From the NCBI RefSeq assembly GCF_000308795.1, contig NZ_BAGK01000167.1, positions 1 to 64,000 on the forward strand: a stretch of 64,000 nt of DNA, in the 5' to 3' direction. Position 1 is the first letter of the stretch; each line of letters starts with the position of its first letter. This document shows positions 27,360 through 34,591 of the stretch, piece after piece. The stretch comes from Nocardia thailandica NBRC 100428. Lineage in GTDB: Bacteria; Actinomycetota; Actinomycetes; Mycobacteriales; Mycobacteriaceae. A program made the translations under genes and the position numbers. A model generated the notes under the pieces. That model saw nothing but the letters and a program-made list of their open reading frames with translations. It was not told the origin of the DNA and ran no database searches.

Positions 27360-28559
27360 TCAGAACACGTTGAGGTTCGACCAGCCGCGCTGGTTGTGTG
27401 CGCCGACCATGAGGCCGAGCATTCCGGCGGGTGACCACACGCCGTACTGGTTGAGCATGTACTCCGAGGAGCGCTCGGCTTCGAGTGCCGGGCAGCCGAA
27501 CAGTGTGCGGCCTTCGAATTCCTGAGAGTAGAAGTGGTGGTAGTGCGCGGTGAAGAACAGCGAGGTCTCGCCAAGCTGTTCGGTGCGGCCGAGGATCTGG
27601 CGCTCGATCGCGTTGCGGGTGCGGGTTTCGCTGGAGGAGCCGCGCCCCTTCTCGATGTAGCCGTGGGAGAAGTAGCAGTCCACGCCCGAGAGTGTCAGGG
27701 TGATCGCGGGGTCGCCGGCGCCGATGTGCCAATCGATGGCCGGCGCTGCGCCGTGTTCGGCGAGTTCGTCGAACAGCTTGCGGACCTGTCGCGCGATGTG
27801 GGTGGAGGCATTGTCACCCTGGCTGGTGACCGGCTCCTTCGACCCGTTGCGGGTCCATTCGCCGTGGTTGGAGATGACCGACGAGACCGACAGTGGCAGG
27901 CCGAGCGAGGCGGCTTCCTTGATCGTCCACACGCGCAGGTCGAAGTCGAGTTCGAGCTGCCGCGACATGTTCAGCTCCACCGTGTGGGGCTGGTTGCCGT
28001 AGTTGTTGCAGACGCCCTCGGTTTCGTCGCCCATAAACGCGACGTGCACGCCGGCGAGTTCTGGTGCGAGCATTTGCGCGAGCACCAGGTGCGCTTCGAC
28101 GCCGCGGCGCCAGTTCGCGACGGCTTCCTCGGTGCCCTTCTTCCCGAGCTGGGGGTCAGCGACGAGGATCACGTATGTGCTGCCGTCGCGCCGCTGTACT
28201 GGTCTCGGCAGCGGGTGCGCGCGCAGGGCTTCCTGCCAGGCCGCCAACGTTTCCGGGGAAACATCGGTGGACCTGCGGCGACGGAATCGGGCGCTGTAAG
28301 CGTAGAGCTGGACGACATCACGGGTGCCGTTGTCGAGGCCCTTGGACTGCTGCCAGGTCGACATTCGGACGGTGTCGTCGACAACCTCGAATTCGGTCGC
28401 GTCCAGATTGAACAGCGCGAATACCGTCGACCAGTCGTCATTGATCGGGCCGTCGACGACGACGTTGTTGACGGTTGCGCCGTCGCTGGTGACGTCGATC
28501 GAGCCTTTGTTGATCGGGTCGCGGCTTGCGAGGTTCGCGACGTCGTCGGCCAGGCTCAC
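27360..28559 (-). CDS. Metallophosphoesterase-like protein in the packaging module
   Basis: 399 aa. The C-terminal 270 residues carry a calcineurin-like phosphoesterase pattern: ILVADPQLGK (metal-binding D and Q), AFMGDETEG (GD), SNHGEW (in place of GNHD), FSHGY and FTAHYHHF (GHxH-like). Several motifs deviate from canonical ones, so activity may be altered. It is between large terminase and portal, where some actinophages carry such an enzyme of unknown substrate. GTG start at 28559, overlapping the upstream stop (GTGA). Confidence 0.72.
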   Translation of the reverse strand: MSLADDVANLASRDPINKGSIDVTSDGATVNNVVVDGPINDDWSTVFALFNLDATEFEVVDDTVRMSTWQQSKGLDNGTRDVVQLYAYSARFRRRRSTDVSPETLAAWQEALRAHPLPRPVQRRDGSTYVILVADPQLGKKGTEEAVANWRRGVEAHLVLAQMLAPELAGVHVAFMGDETEGVCNNYGNQPHTVELNMSRQLELDFDLRVWTIKEAASLGLPLSVSSVISNHGEWTRNGSKEPVTSQGDNASTHIARQVRKLFDELAEHGAAPAIDWHIGAGDPAITLTLSGVDCYFSHGYIEKGRGSSSETRTRNAIERQILGRTEQLGETSLFFTAHYHHFYSQEFEGRTLFGCPALEAERSSEYMLNQYGVWSPAGMLGLMVGAHNQRGWSNLNVF

Positions 28560-28801
28560 GCGGCGGCCTCCCCGGTGTAGCAGCCGCACCGGTTACGGCA
28601 GTGGGCACGGAAGCGGGTCTCGGCGGCGTCACAGCCGTGCCGGACGGCGACGCGCCACAGATCGGACACCGGTCGGCCGCTGGCCAGATGCGTCTGGAAC
28701 GCCGCGCGGTCGGCGTCGTCGAGCTGGGCCAGCCACACACCGGTTTTGCACAGCACCGGCTCGCGGCGAGCGACCTCGCTCAGATCGTCGGCGAAAGACA
28801 T
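28556..28801 (-). CDS. Small HTH-like hypothetical protein
   Basis: 81 aa from ATG 28801 (GGAGG five bases upstream). It begins MSFADDLSEVARREPV, close to the VSLADDVANLASRDP start of the next gene, and continues with a helical DLWRVAVRHGCDAAETRFRAH region that could be a DNA-binding fold. Ends CRNRCGCYTGEAAA. Function unknown. Confidence 0.6.
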   Translation of the reverse strand: MSFADDLSEVARREPVLCKTGVWLAQLDDADRAAFQTHLASGRPVSDLWRVAVRHGCDAAETRFRAHCRNRCGCYTGEAAA

Positions 28802-28858
28802 TCCAGCCTCCAAGATCGATTTACATCAATCGTAAAAGTGGAGGCAAACCCGGAATTT

Positions 28859-30205
28859 CTACGCAGCCTCAAGCAATTCGTCATCGGGGTCGTCGCGGTT
28901 ACCCGGCAGCGAACCGAGTTTGATCCAGCGACGCCATTTCCGTTCTTCGGTGACGAGCAGGTAGCGGACGGCGTCGATACCGTGGTCGTTGAGTTTCACG
29001 ACCTGGTCCTTGCCCTCTTCGCTGGCCTTGTCGTCCCAGACGTAGCTCGGGATCTCCTTCAGCAGCTCCGGGCAGCGGTCGGTGAATTTGAGCCGCTTCG
29101 CCGAGATCAGCGCCACCATGGTCCGGATCCCGTACAGCACGTCCTTGTGCGCCTTCAGCGACGACACCCCGTCCTGCTTGAGCTGGACGCGGAAGTCGGC
29201 GGCCGCGGCGTCGACGACGGTGCGGTAGCGGGCGCGGGGTGGGTTGTCCGGGTCGTCGTCGGGGTGGTGCGGCCCGGCCATCCACGTCCGAACGCCTTGG
29301 GACAGTTCGACGTTCGACCAGCGGGCTTCTTCTTTGCCTGCCTTGTACCGCCATTCGTCCATGCAGTACAGGACGTCGTCGACACCGTGGCCGATCATGA
29401 CGGCGTGGGTCGGGTTGGTGGTGCCGTGGTCGATGCCGACGCCGAGGATCCACCGCATCTCCGGCAGGTCCTCCCAGCGGATGACGTGCTGGTCGCGGTC
29501 GTAGGTGTCGAACACAGCGCCCTCCGCGGCGACCCAGTCGCCCAGGATGAATCGTCGGTAGAAGACCCCGGTGAACTCGGCCTTCTTGCGGGCGATATAG
29601 GCCGGTTCGAGCTTCGGGTTGTCGTCCATCCAGAAGTGGAAGACCTTCAGGTCCATCTCCGGCTCGTCGGCGCGGTCGATGAACTTGGTCTTGAGGTAGT
29701 GCTCCGGGTTGTCGGGGTTGGTCGTGGCCAGCAGCCGCGCGCCAGGCACCGACAGGCGGCCTTGCAGCTGGGTCCAGAAGTTCTCCGGGATCAGCGTGGC
29801 TTCGTCGACCATGGCCAGGTAGGCGGTCAGGCCGCGGATCTTGGCTTCGGCGCCGACGTCGTTCGCGCCGACCAGGTGCACGACGCGGCCGAGGATGATC
29901 GCGGTGCTCGAGCCGCGGGTGTGGTGCACCGCGCGGGAGAACGCGCCGTAGATGGCTTCGTCCTTCATCGGCTCGACGATATTGCGTTCGATGGTCTGCA
30001 GCGTCCGGCCGACGATCAGGATCAAGCCGTTCGACGGGGCGCGGGCCACGGCGAGGAAGAACGCCACGATCGAGGCGATCGTCTTGCCAGAGCGGATCGC
30101 GCCGGTCCAGATGGCGGTGGACGCGGTCTCCGATTCGACGATCGACATGATCTGCTTGCGCGACATCGGCAGCGACGCGGGAATCGAGGCGGGCAGCTTC
30201 GTCAC
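28859..30205 (-). CDS. terL: Terminase large subunit
   Basis: 448 aa, the DNA-packaging motor and headful/cos nuclease. Walker A-like TGAIRSGKT (near 35-43), Walker B AYLAMVDEAT (near 128-137), coupling motif LLATTNPDNP, and nuclease domain starting GVGIDHGTTNPT with later DHGIDAVRYLLV. It overlaps the small subunit by 4 bp. Confidence 0.93.
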   Translation of the reverse strand: MTKLPASIPASLPMSRKQIMSIVESETASTAIWTGAIRSGKTIASIVAFFLAVARAPSNGLILIVGRTLQTIERNIVEPMKDEAIYGAFSRAVHHTRGSSTAIILGRVVHLVGANDVGAEAKIRGLTAYLAMVDEATLIPENFWTQLQGRLSVPGARLLATTNPDNPEHYLKTKFIDRADEPEMDLKVFHFWMDDNPKLEPAYIARKKAEFTGVFYRRFILGDWVAAEGAVFDTYDRDQHVIRWEDLPEMRWILGVGIDHGTTNPTHAVMIGHGVDDVLYCMDEWRYKAGKEEARWSNVELSQGVRTWMAGPHHPDDDPDNPPRARYRTVVDAAAADFRVQLKQDGVSSLKAHKDVLYGIRTMVALISAKRLKFTDRCPELLKEIPSYVWDDKASEEGKDQVVKLNDHGIDAVRYLLVTEERKWRRWIKLGSLPGNRDDPDDELLEAA

Positions 30206-30699
30206 TCCGGCTCGCCCTCGTCTTCGCCCTCGGGTGCGGGTTCGGCGGCGTCCTCGGCTTCGTAGATGGCGTGCATGGTGTGCAGCGCCTCGACGAGCTG
30301 GGACACCATCGAGGTGGCGTCATCGCCGACGGTGGCCTTCGCCTCGGCGACCGCGCGGAGTTCGGCGGTCTTGTAGCTGCCGGTCAGCTTGGCGCGCTGG
30401 TCGATGATCGCCAGGGCGCGGTCGATCTTCCACGTGTCGCCGTGGGTGGCGTCATCCCAGATACCGGCCCACATCGCGTCGAGGCGGGACAGCTCGAGCG
30501 CGAGGTACTCCTCCGCGTTCTCGCGGGTGATCGCCGCGACGGCTTGGGTGATGTAGCGGCTCACGGTGGAGCTCGATACGCCGAACTCGGCGGCGATCTC
30601 GGATTGCGACTTGCCGGCGAGGCGCATCTGCAGTGCTCGGTCGCGTCGCTCTTGGGTCTCGACGAGCTTCTCGACGGGGACGGTCTTCTTTCGGGCCAT
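30202..30699 (-). CDS. terS: Terminase small subunit
   Basis: 165 aa. Helix-turn-helix near 22-52 (LAGKSQSEIAAEFGVSSSTVSRYI), helical oligomerisation region and acidic C-terminus (EPAPEGEDEGEPE). It recognises the packaging site and feeds DNA to TerL. Confidence 0.85.
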   Translation of the reverse strand: MARKKTVPVEKLVETQERRDRALQMRLAGKSQSEIAAEFGVSSSTVSRYITQAVAAITRENAEEYLALELSRLDAMWAGIWDDATHGDTWKIDRALAIIDQRAKLTGSYKTAELRAVAEAKATVGDDATSMVSQLVEALHTMHAIYEAEDAAEPAPEGEDEGEPE

Positions 30700-30748
30700 G
30701 ACTGGCGGGACCTCCAGGGCGCGGCGGGCTCCTGGCCGGACTCGCGTT

Positions 30749-30919
30749 CTAGGTGGTGGGGACGGCCGCCGCCTGGGCGAGCCGGGAAAGCGGCACCACT
30801 CGGGTGCCGGTTGTTGCGTTAACGGGTTGGATCAGTGCCAGCCCGTGGTGGGTGTTGAGCACCCGGTAGGTGCCGGGGATGTCGGTCCGGTAGACGAGGT
30901 CACCAGGGGCGATCTTCAT
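30749..30919 (-). CDS. Small hypothetical protein (56 aa)
   Basis: Starts MKIAPGDLVYRTDIPGTYRV and ends AQAAAVPTT, a small SH3-like beta-barrel pattern. ATG overlaps the stop of the upstream membrane-protein gene (ATGA), and the reading frame is clean, so it is a good small gene despite its size. Function unknown. Confidence 0.6.
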   Translation of the reverse strand: MKIAPGDLVYRTDIPGTYRVLNTHHGLALIQPVNATTGTRVVPLSRLAQAAAVPTT

Positions 30920-31149
30920 TTCCACACCTTCGGGAGACGCGCGTACGGGTCGACCCGCTCGGGGAGCAGGTTCAGCAGGTGCGCGGCCGTGATGAGGATG
31001 GCGGCGCGCACGAGCAGCGGATGCCGCTCCAGGCCGCGGTCGACGCCTTCGGAGAGCAGTTCGCCCTCGGGCGCGATGATTTCGAGTGCGGTGACGACGC
31101 CGGCCAGGGTGAGCCAGAGGTGCCCGGCGCGGATCTGGGAGCGCCGCAC
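30916..31149 (-). CDS. Two-helix membrane protein
   Basis: 77 aa, GTG start. Hydrophobic helices near 10-28 and 47-62 flank EGELLSEGVDRGLERHP, and the C-terminus RVDPYARLPKVWK is basic. This pattern (ELLSEGVDR...) recurs in actinophage genomes near the terminase. Possibly holin-like or a membrane accessory protein. Confidence 0.65.
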   Translation of the reverse strand: MRRSQIRAGHLWLTLAGVVTALEIIAPEGELLSEGVDRGLERHPLLVRAAILITAAHLLNLLPERVDPYARLPKVWK

Positions 31150-31152
31150 GGG

Positions 31153-31437
31153 CTATTCCTCTTCGTCGTGGATGACGATGTCGGGGAAGGTGAGGGCGGC
31201 GCGCCTCTGTTCGAGCATGCCGAGCTGTACGTGCGGTGGGACAGCGTCGTCGCGGGTGAACGTGCCCACCGCGGTCCAGATGTCGCCGTCCGCGTCGTAG
31301 CCGCGGCGTACCGCGATCACCATGTAGTCGGTGAGCAGTCCGGGCTCGTCGTCGCCGGGATCGTAGGCGCGCCAGACGGTGTCGATCGCGTCGGTCAGGG
31401 CGTCGTCGGCGGCCTGCTGTTCAGGGGTTCGTGGCAT
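31153..31437 (-). CDS. Hypothetical protein
   Basis: 94 aa, with helical N-terminus and DAIDTVWRAYDPGDDEPGLL, then a beta-rich part with two conserved-looking Trp residues. The C-terminus is acidic (DIVIHDEEE). It overlaps the NrdH gene by 17 bp. No family recognised with confidence. Confidence 0.6.
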   Translation of the reverse strand: MPRTPEQQAADDALTDAIDTVWRAYDPGDDEPGLLTDYMVIAVRRGYDADGDIWTAVGTFTRDDAVPPHVQLGMLEQRRAALTFPDIVIHDEEE

Positions 31438-31654
31438 CGGCGGCCCACCTCAGCTTGTCGGGCGAGTAGCCGGACCAGTGGATGTCACCGACCACGACCA
31501 CCGGGGTCTGCAGGTAGCCGAGTTCCCGGACAGCGGCGGCCGCGTCCGGGTCCTCGGTGACGTCGATCAGCGTGTACTCGGCCCCGAGCTGCTCCAGCTT
31601 CTTCTTCGTAGCGTTGCAGGGCTGGCAGTCGGGCTTGGTGTACACGGTGATCAA
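31421..31654 (-). CDS. nrdH: NrdH-like glutaredoxin
   Basis: 77 aa thioredoxin-fold protein with redox-active CQPC at residues 10-13 (YTKPDCQPCNATKKKL), the cis-Pro segment TPVVVVGD and a SGYSPDKL end, the NrdH signature. It would supply electrons to ribonucleotide reductase, although no reductase genes are in this window. TTG start overlapping the preceding stop (TTGA). Confidence 0.88.
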   Translation of the reverse strand: MITVYTKPDCQPCNATKKKLEQLGAEYTLIDVTEDPDAAAAVRELGYLQTPVVVVGDIHWSGYSPDKLRWAADATNP

Positions 31655-31833
31655 GATTCGGTCAGTTCCTTATTCAGTTGGTCGATTTCGGCCTCGGCGG
31701 CGGCCTGTGCCTCGGCAAGCGCTCGCTGCGCCCGCGCAAGGCGTAGCTCCGCGTCCAGCAGGCTGAACTGCGCGCTCTGCAGCGCCAGGGCGGCCTCGGC
31801 CGCCTCACGTTCGGGCGCGTCGAAGTAGCTCAC
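31651..31833 (-). CDS. Small coiled-coil protein
   Basis: 60 aa, almost entirely a heptad-like Ala/Glu/Leu helix (residues 8-58). It overlaps nrdH by 4 bp. Likely oligomeric; role unknown. Confidence 0.6.
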   Translation of the reverse strand: MSYFDAPEREAAEAALALQSAQFSLLDAELRLARAQRALAEAQAAAEAEIDQLNKELTES

Positions 31834-31845
31834 GATGGCTCCAGC

Positions 31846-32523
31846 TCAGTAGATCTCGCGGTACCAGACGCCCCGCGCGTAGTTCGCGTACGACCAGGGG
31901 TTGAGGTCGTAGTTGCCGTGGACGCCGGTGTGCAGGTAGCCGTGCGGGCCCGCGTCCTCGTTGCACACCCAGTCGCCGGCGTTGCACACCGTCAAGACCG
32001 GGAAGTCGCCGAAGTCGGCGTCGGTGCCCGCGGCGCCAGCGAAGATCCCGATCAGCTCGGCGGGACCGGCGAGGGGGTTGCCGGCGAGGCCGTCGCCGCC
32101 GGGTCCAGCCGCGCGCTTGGGGTCGGAGACGAGGATCGCGGTGGCGTTGGGGACGTCCTTGTGCTGGGAGACCCAGACGTGGACGACCGCGGCGCCGCCG
32201 GAGTGGCCGAGGATCTTGATGTGGGAGCCGGGGCAGCGGCCGCGGTATTCCCAGAACAGCCGATTCAACTCGCGGACGCCGTCGTTGATGCTGATGCTGT
32301 TGTAGCCGACGGGCTGGTCCGAGGGGATGTACAGGGAGGGCTGGCCGAGGTTCGGCGGGAAGGTTTCCAGGTCGATCTGGAAGCCGCCGACGCCGAACGC
32401 GAACGTGTCCGGGCAGCCGCCGGGGCCGTCGGCGCTGGCCGCTGGTGCGGCGAGCAGGCTCGCGGTGATGGTGGACGCGGTCAGCGCGACAGCAGCGAGC
32501 AGCCGGGTGAGGGTGTGGATCAT
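31846..32523 (-). CDS. lysB: Secreted cutinase/Lysin B-like esterase
   Basis: 225 aa alpha/beta hydrolase. An N-terminal signal peptide (residues 1-32: basic start, hydrophobic core, LAAPAASA cleavage motif) is followed by a cutinase-type core: nucleophile Ser in GHSGG, Asp-containing CNAGDWVC with a likely disulphide, and His in GYLHTGVHGNY. Lysin B cuts the ester joining mycolic acids to arabinogalactan, releasing the outer membrane at lysis. Phage Lysin B proteins usually lack a signal peptide, so Sec export here is unusual. It is 21 kb from endolysin and holin. ATG 32523 follows GGAGG. Confidence 0.82.
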   Translation of the reverse strand: MIHTLTRLLAAVALTASTITASLLAAPAASADGPGGCPDTFAFGVGGFQIDLETFPPNLGQPSLYIPSDQPVGYNSISINDGVRELNRLFWEYRGRCPGSHIKILGHSGGAAVVHVWVSQHKDVPNATAILVSDPKRAAGPGGDGLAGNPLAGPAELIGIFAGAAGTDADFGDFPVLTVCNAGDWVCNEDAGPHGYLHTGVHGNYDLNPWSYANYARGVWYREIY

Positions 32524-32550
32524 GGGGGCCTCCTGGCCTGGTGAAGCTGG

Positions 32551-32624
32551 GCCCGCCGGACTCCTAGGTAGCGGGAATGGTCCGGCGGGCGGGCCGCGGC
32601 GCGCTGTGCGCTGGCTCGCGGCCC
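32551..32624 (-). other. Tandem GC-rich hairpins in the lysB leader
   Basis: Stem 1: GCCCGCCGGAC (32551-32561) with GTCCGGCGGGC (32580-32590), 11 perfect pairs. Stem 2: GGGCCGCG (32591-32598) with CGCGGCCC (32617-32624) and an inner GCGC/GCGC. There are no U-tracts, so a structured 5' leader or processing site is more likely than intrinsic termination. Confidence 0.6.
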
Positions 32625-32718
32625 CGCCACCTAGAGGCCCTGCGGCGCGCGCGGCGTGAGATCAGCGCGGCGGCCCCGAGTGCGGGAATGGGGCACGAGG
32701 GTGGTGGCGAAATCTGGG

Positions 32719-32730
32719 GTACTCGAGTAC
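32719..32730. promoter_or_regulatory. Perfect 12-bp palindrome GTACTCGAGTAC
   Basis: Perfect dyad in the gap between the small gene at 32.84 kb and lysB, a typical operator size and place. Single copy as far as I can see. Confidence 0.4.
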
Positions 32731-32836
32731 GGTCGTGGTAGACGCCCCCGCGAACGTTCACGTTGGCCGCCTCTTCGCTGAATGCGGTCTTGCCTCTGCC
32801 CCTCCGGGTTACGCGAGCGGGGGCTTCGCCATACCC

Positions 32837-33184
32837 TCAGGCGGCCGTGTCGAACGGCGAGCCGAAATCCTGTACACGCTGCGGGAATAGGTCTGCGGAC
32901 CAGTCAGCGGTCAAGTGCAGCTTCTCCCGGCCGTTGACAACCGTCGGCATCTCGACCGAGAACCCGGCCAGCGCAGCAGACCATCGAGTGCCCGACTGGT
33001 CCATCGTCAGGTACATGCGGAAGTCGCTCTTGGTGCGGCCGTGGTCGATGATCGCTCGCGCGGGCGCCGAGCCGACAGGCATGGTCACGAACGACTCGCC
33101 GTCGGCGAAGGTGTGTACGAGGTTGAAGTCCTTGTCCCACAGCTTGACTTGGCGGCCGTCGCACGCAGTCAAGGCATCACACAT
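32837..33184 (-). CDS. Hypothetical protein
   Basis: 115-aa, mostly beta protein (QVKLWDKDFNLVHTFADG, SAALAGFSVEMPTVVNG, LHLTADWSADLFP). It overlaps the next upstream gene by 8 bp and heads the leftward late region. Function unknown; probably virion-associated or regulatory. Confidence 0.6.
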   Translation of the reverse strand: MCDALTACDGRQVKLWDKDFNLVHTFADGESFVTMPVGSAPARAIIDHGRTKSDFRMYLTMDQSGTRWSAALAGFSVEMPTVVNGREKLHLTADWSADLFPQRVQDFGSPFDTAA

Positions 33185-33434
33185 CGTCGTCCTCCAGCCG
33201 GGTTTTGCGGCTGACCTTCACGAGGCGGGCGAAGACGGTGAGTGTGACCTGCACGGCTTGGTTGGCGCCGATCGTCATCTCGTGGACGGTGACAGGGGCT
33301 TCGCGCGGCACCAGGACGGGTTTCCCGTTGATGCGGACTTCGCGGGGGACGATGATACCTGCGGCGCCGGACCGGTCGTCGCTGTCGGTGTACTCGATGA
33401 CTTCGATGTCGCAGCAATCGGGGATGTCGGCCAT
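33177..33434 (-). CDS. Hypothetical protein, first leftward gene opposite the repressor
   Basis: 85 aa from ATG 33434: MADIPDCCDIEVIEY, then PREVRINGKPVLVPREAPVTVH and TVFARLVKVSRKTR. It is divergent from the HTH gene across only 29 bp, so both could be controlled from that gap. No family assigned with confidence. Confidence 0.62.
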   Translation of the reverse strand: MADIPDCCDIEVIEYTDSDDRSGAAGIIVPREVRINGKPVLVPREAPVTVHEMTIGANQAVQVTLTVFARLVKVSRKTRLEDDDV

Positions 33435-33451
33435 TCGGGTCTCCTGGTCTG

Positions 33452-33457
33452 TACGAT
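33452..33457 (+). promoter_or_regulatory. -10-like TACGAT for a leaderless repressor transcript
   Basis: TACGAT ends six bases before the GTG start of the HTH gene, so transcription would begin at or near the start codon. No good -35 is seen. Leaderless arrangements recur in this window (43.28, 2.73 and 34.9 kb). Confidence 0.4.
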
Positions 33458-33463
33458 CGCCGC

Positions 33464-33859
33464 GTGAAGAAGGGCTCCGATGCCGACTGGCTGCGGCGAC
33501 TGGGGGAAATCGTTGTTGCGCACCGAGAATCGCTTGGAATCTCAAACCGTCACGAGTTCGCGCACCTGACCGGCCTTTCCTACCGGCTTCTCGGCGACCT
33601 TGAGCGCGGCCGCCGCGCGCTTCATCCGGCCACCTACGCGGTCCTTGAGAACGCGTTGGACTGGACTCCGGGCAGCGTGGACCGGATCGCGGATGGCAAG
33701 GACCCGGTTCGGCTTGTCCGGGTAGAAGCGCATGGTGACGAGGTGACCGTGATGTTGCAGTCGGTTCCTGACGAGGTGTTGATGGCTGAGCTAGGTCGTC
33801 GTTTGGCCGTGCGGCGGCAGATCGGGCTCCACGGTCGCGACGTCGAGTTCACCGGGTAG
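33464..33859 (+). CDS. HTH (Cro/CI-type) regulator, candidate immunity repressor
   Basis: 131 aa. Residues about 10-60 are a helix-turn-helix: LRRLGEIVVAHRESLGISNR, FAHLTGLSYRLLGDLERGRR, then a conserved ATYAVLENALDWTPGSVDRI. The C-terminal half (VRVEAHGDEVTVMLQSVPDEV) may dimerise. It is the only rightward gene between 2.4 and 56.7 kb and sits divergently at the head of the late module, the place for a lysogeny regulator. Its target operators are unknown. The 3' end overlaps the opposing gene by 69 bp. Confidence 0.72.
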   Translation: MKKGSDADWLRRLGEIVVAHRESLGISNRHEFAHLTGLSYRLLGDLERGRRALHPATYAVLENALDWTPGSVDRIADGKDPVRLVRVEAHGDEVTVMLQSVPDEVLMAELGRRLAVRRQIGLHGRDVEFTG

Positions 33860-34087
33860 GTAGCGCCGACAGCCGCAGTCCGGGCCGCCTTTCGGGCACG
33901 CGCGGTCCAGCACCTCGGCGGGATCCTCGTATTCGTCTGCCCAGCGCAGCAGCGCGCGCTTCTCGCGGGTGCGCTGCGTTTGCTTGTCCGGCTGGTCGCC
34001 GCAGCCCTCGACGCAGCCGAAGCACTTGTGCATGTGCCCAGTGCCGCGGCCGTACACGAGCGGACGAGCGCCAGTCGCGCCGAGCAT
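33791..34087 (-). CDS. Cys-rich hypothetical protein, paralogue of the 34248-34496 gene
   Basis: 98 aa from ATG 34087. Two Cys clusters (CFGCVEGCGD and CPKGGPDCGC) flank a TREKRALLRWADEYED segment. The protein at 34248-34496 has the same layout (CSAGCC, RREKRATAAWRDE, CILDGLPCRC), so the two are probably duplicates with a metal-binding fold. Overlaps the opposing HTH gene at its 3' end. Confidence 0.58.
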   Translation of the reverse strand: MLGATGARPLVYGRGTGHMHKCFGCVEGCGDQPDKQTQRTREKRALLRWADEYEDPAEVLDRACPKGGPDCGCRRYLPGELDVATVEPDLPPHGQTTT

Positions 34088-34101
34088 CCGAGCCACCGCG
34101 G

Positions 34102-34287
34102 CTAGACGCTGTGGGCGTCGTAGGCGAGCAGGACGTCCGGGTGCAGCGGATCGAGCACTCGGTCGATCTCGGAAACGAACCCGTCGACGTGGTCGGAATC
34201 CTCCAGACCGAAGTGGATGCCGATCGCCTCCGCGACGCACCGCACCGTTACTCCAGGTGCTTCTTCACGGTTCCAGATGTTCTCCAC
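34102..34287 (-). CDS. Hypothetical protein
   Basis: 61 aa from a GTG at 34287 with AAGGA upstream (an ATG at 34311 is also open). Contains CVAEAIGIHFGLEDSDHVDGF and an acidic C-terminal part. Wedged between the two Cys-rich paralogues, overlapping the upstream one by 40 bp. Function unknown. Confidence 0.5.
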   Translation of the reverse strand: MENIWNREEAPGVTVRCVAEAIGIHFGLEDSDHVDGFVSEIDRVLDPLHPDVLLAYDAHSV

Positions 34288-34496
34288 CAAGGTCCTTCCG
34301 GGGTCTCGCATGCGGCGTCATGACACCTGCACGGCAAACCGTCGAGGATGCATGGGACATTGATGTCCGCATCATCCGGGTAGCCGTGCTCGTCGCGCCA
34401 GGCCGCGGTCGCGCGCTTCTCGCGTCGACGGACGGCACTGTGCGTCGGCGGGCGGCAGCAGCCAGCCGAGCAGTTCGGGTGAACCATCATCGCCAC
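34248..34496 (-). CDS. Cys-rich hypothetical protein
   Basis: 82 aa: MAMMVHPNCSAGCC, then RREKRATAAWRDEHGY, then CILDGLPCRCHDAAC. Putative Zn-binding. Related in layout to the protein at 33791-34087. A Trp-rich, basic end (WWRTSGTVKKHLE) could bind nucleic acid. Confidence 0.55.
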   Translation of the reverse strand: MAMMVHPNCSAGCCRPPTHSAVRRREKRATAAWRDEHGYPDDADINVPCILDGLPCRCHDAACETPEGPWWRTSGTVKKHLE

Positions 34497-34511
34497 GGAG
34501 CACCGCCAGAT

Positions 34512-34579
34512 ACATCTGAAAAAGAAACCCGCAGCTCAGTGGCCGAATCCGGCCGACCGGCGGATTACATCTGAAAAAG
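34512..34579. repeat. Two direct copies of ACATCTGAAAAAG
   Basis: Exact 13-bp repeats at 34512-34524 and 34567-34579, 55 bp apart, in the 95-bp gap between two leftward genes. Flanking bases are also similar (GAT(T) before, A/G-rich after). Possible protein-binding sites or a remnant of duplication. Confidence 0.6.
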
Positions 34580-34591
34580 GGACCGCGCCGG

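Larger units (their letters stand above)
32524..32836. other. Non-coding gap upstream of Lysin B
   Basis: 313 bp without a gene. It holds two strong back-to-back hairpins just 5' of lysB (32551-32624) and a 12-bp palindrome at 32719-32730. A late promoter is plausible here, but I cannot point to a convincing -35/-10 pair. Confidence 0.5.

Noticed and set aside
31421..31654. Ribonucleotide reductase operon
   Set aside because: Only the NrdH-like redoxin is present; no nrdE, nrdF or nrdI in the neighbourhood.
34512..34579. CRISPR-like repeat
   Set aside because: Only two short copies without regular spacing; no cas genes and no other CRISPR array seen in the window.
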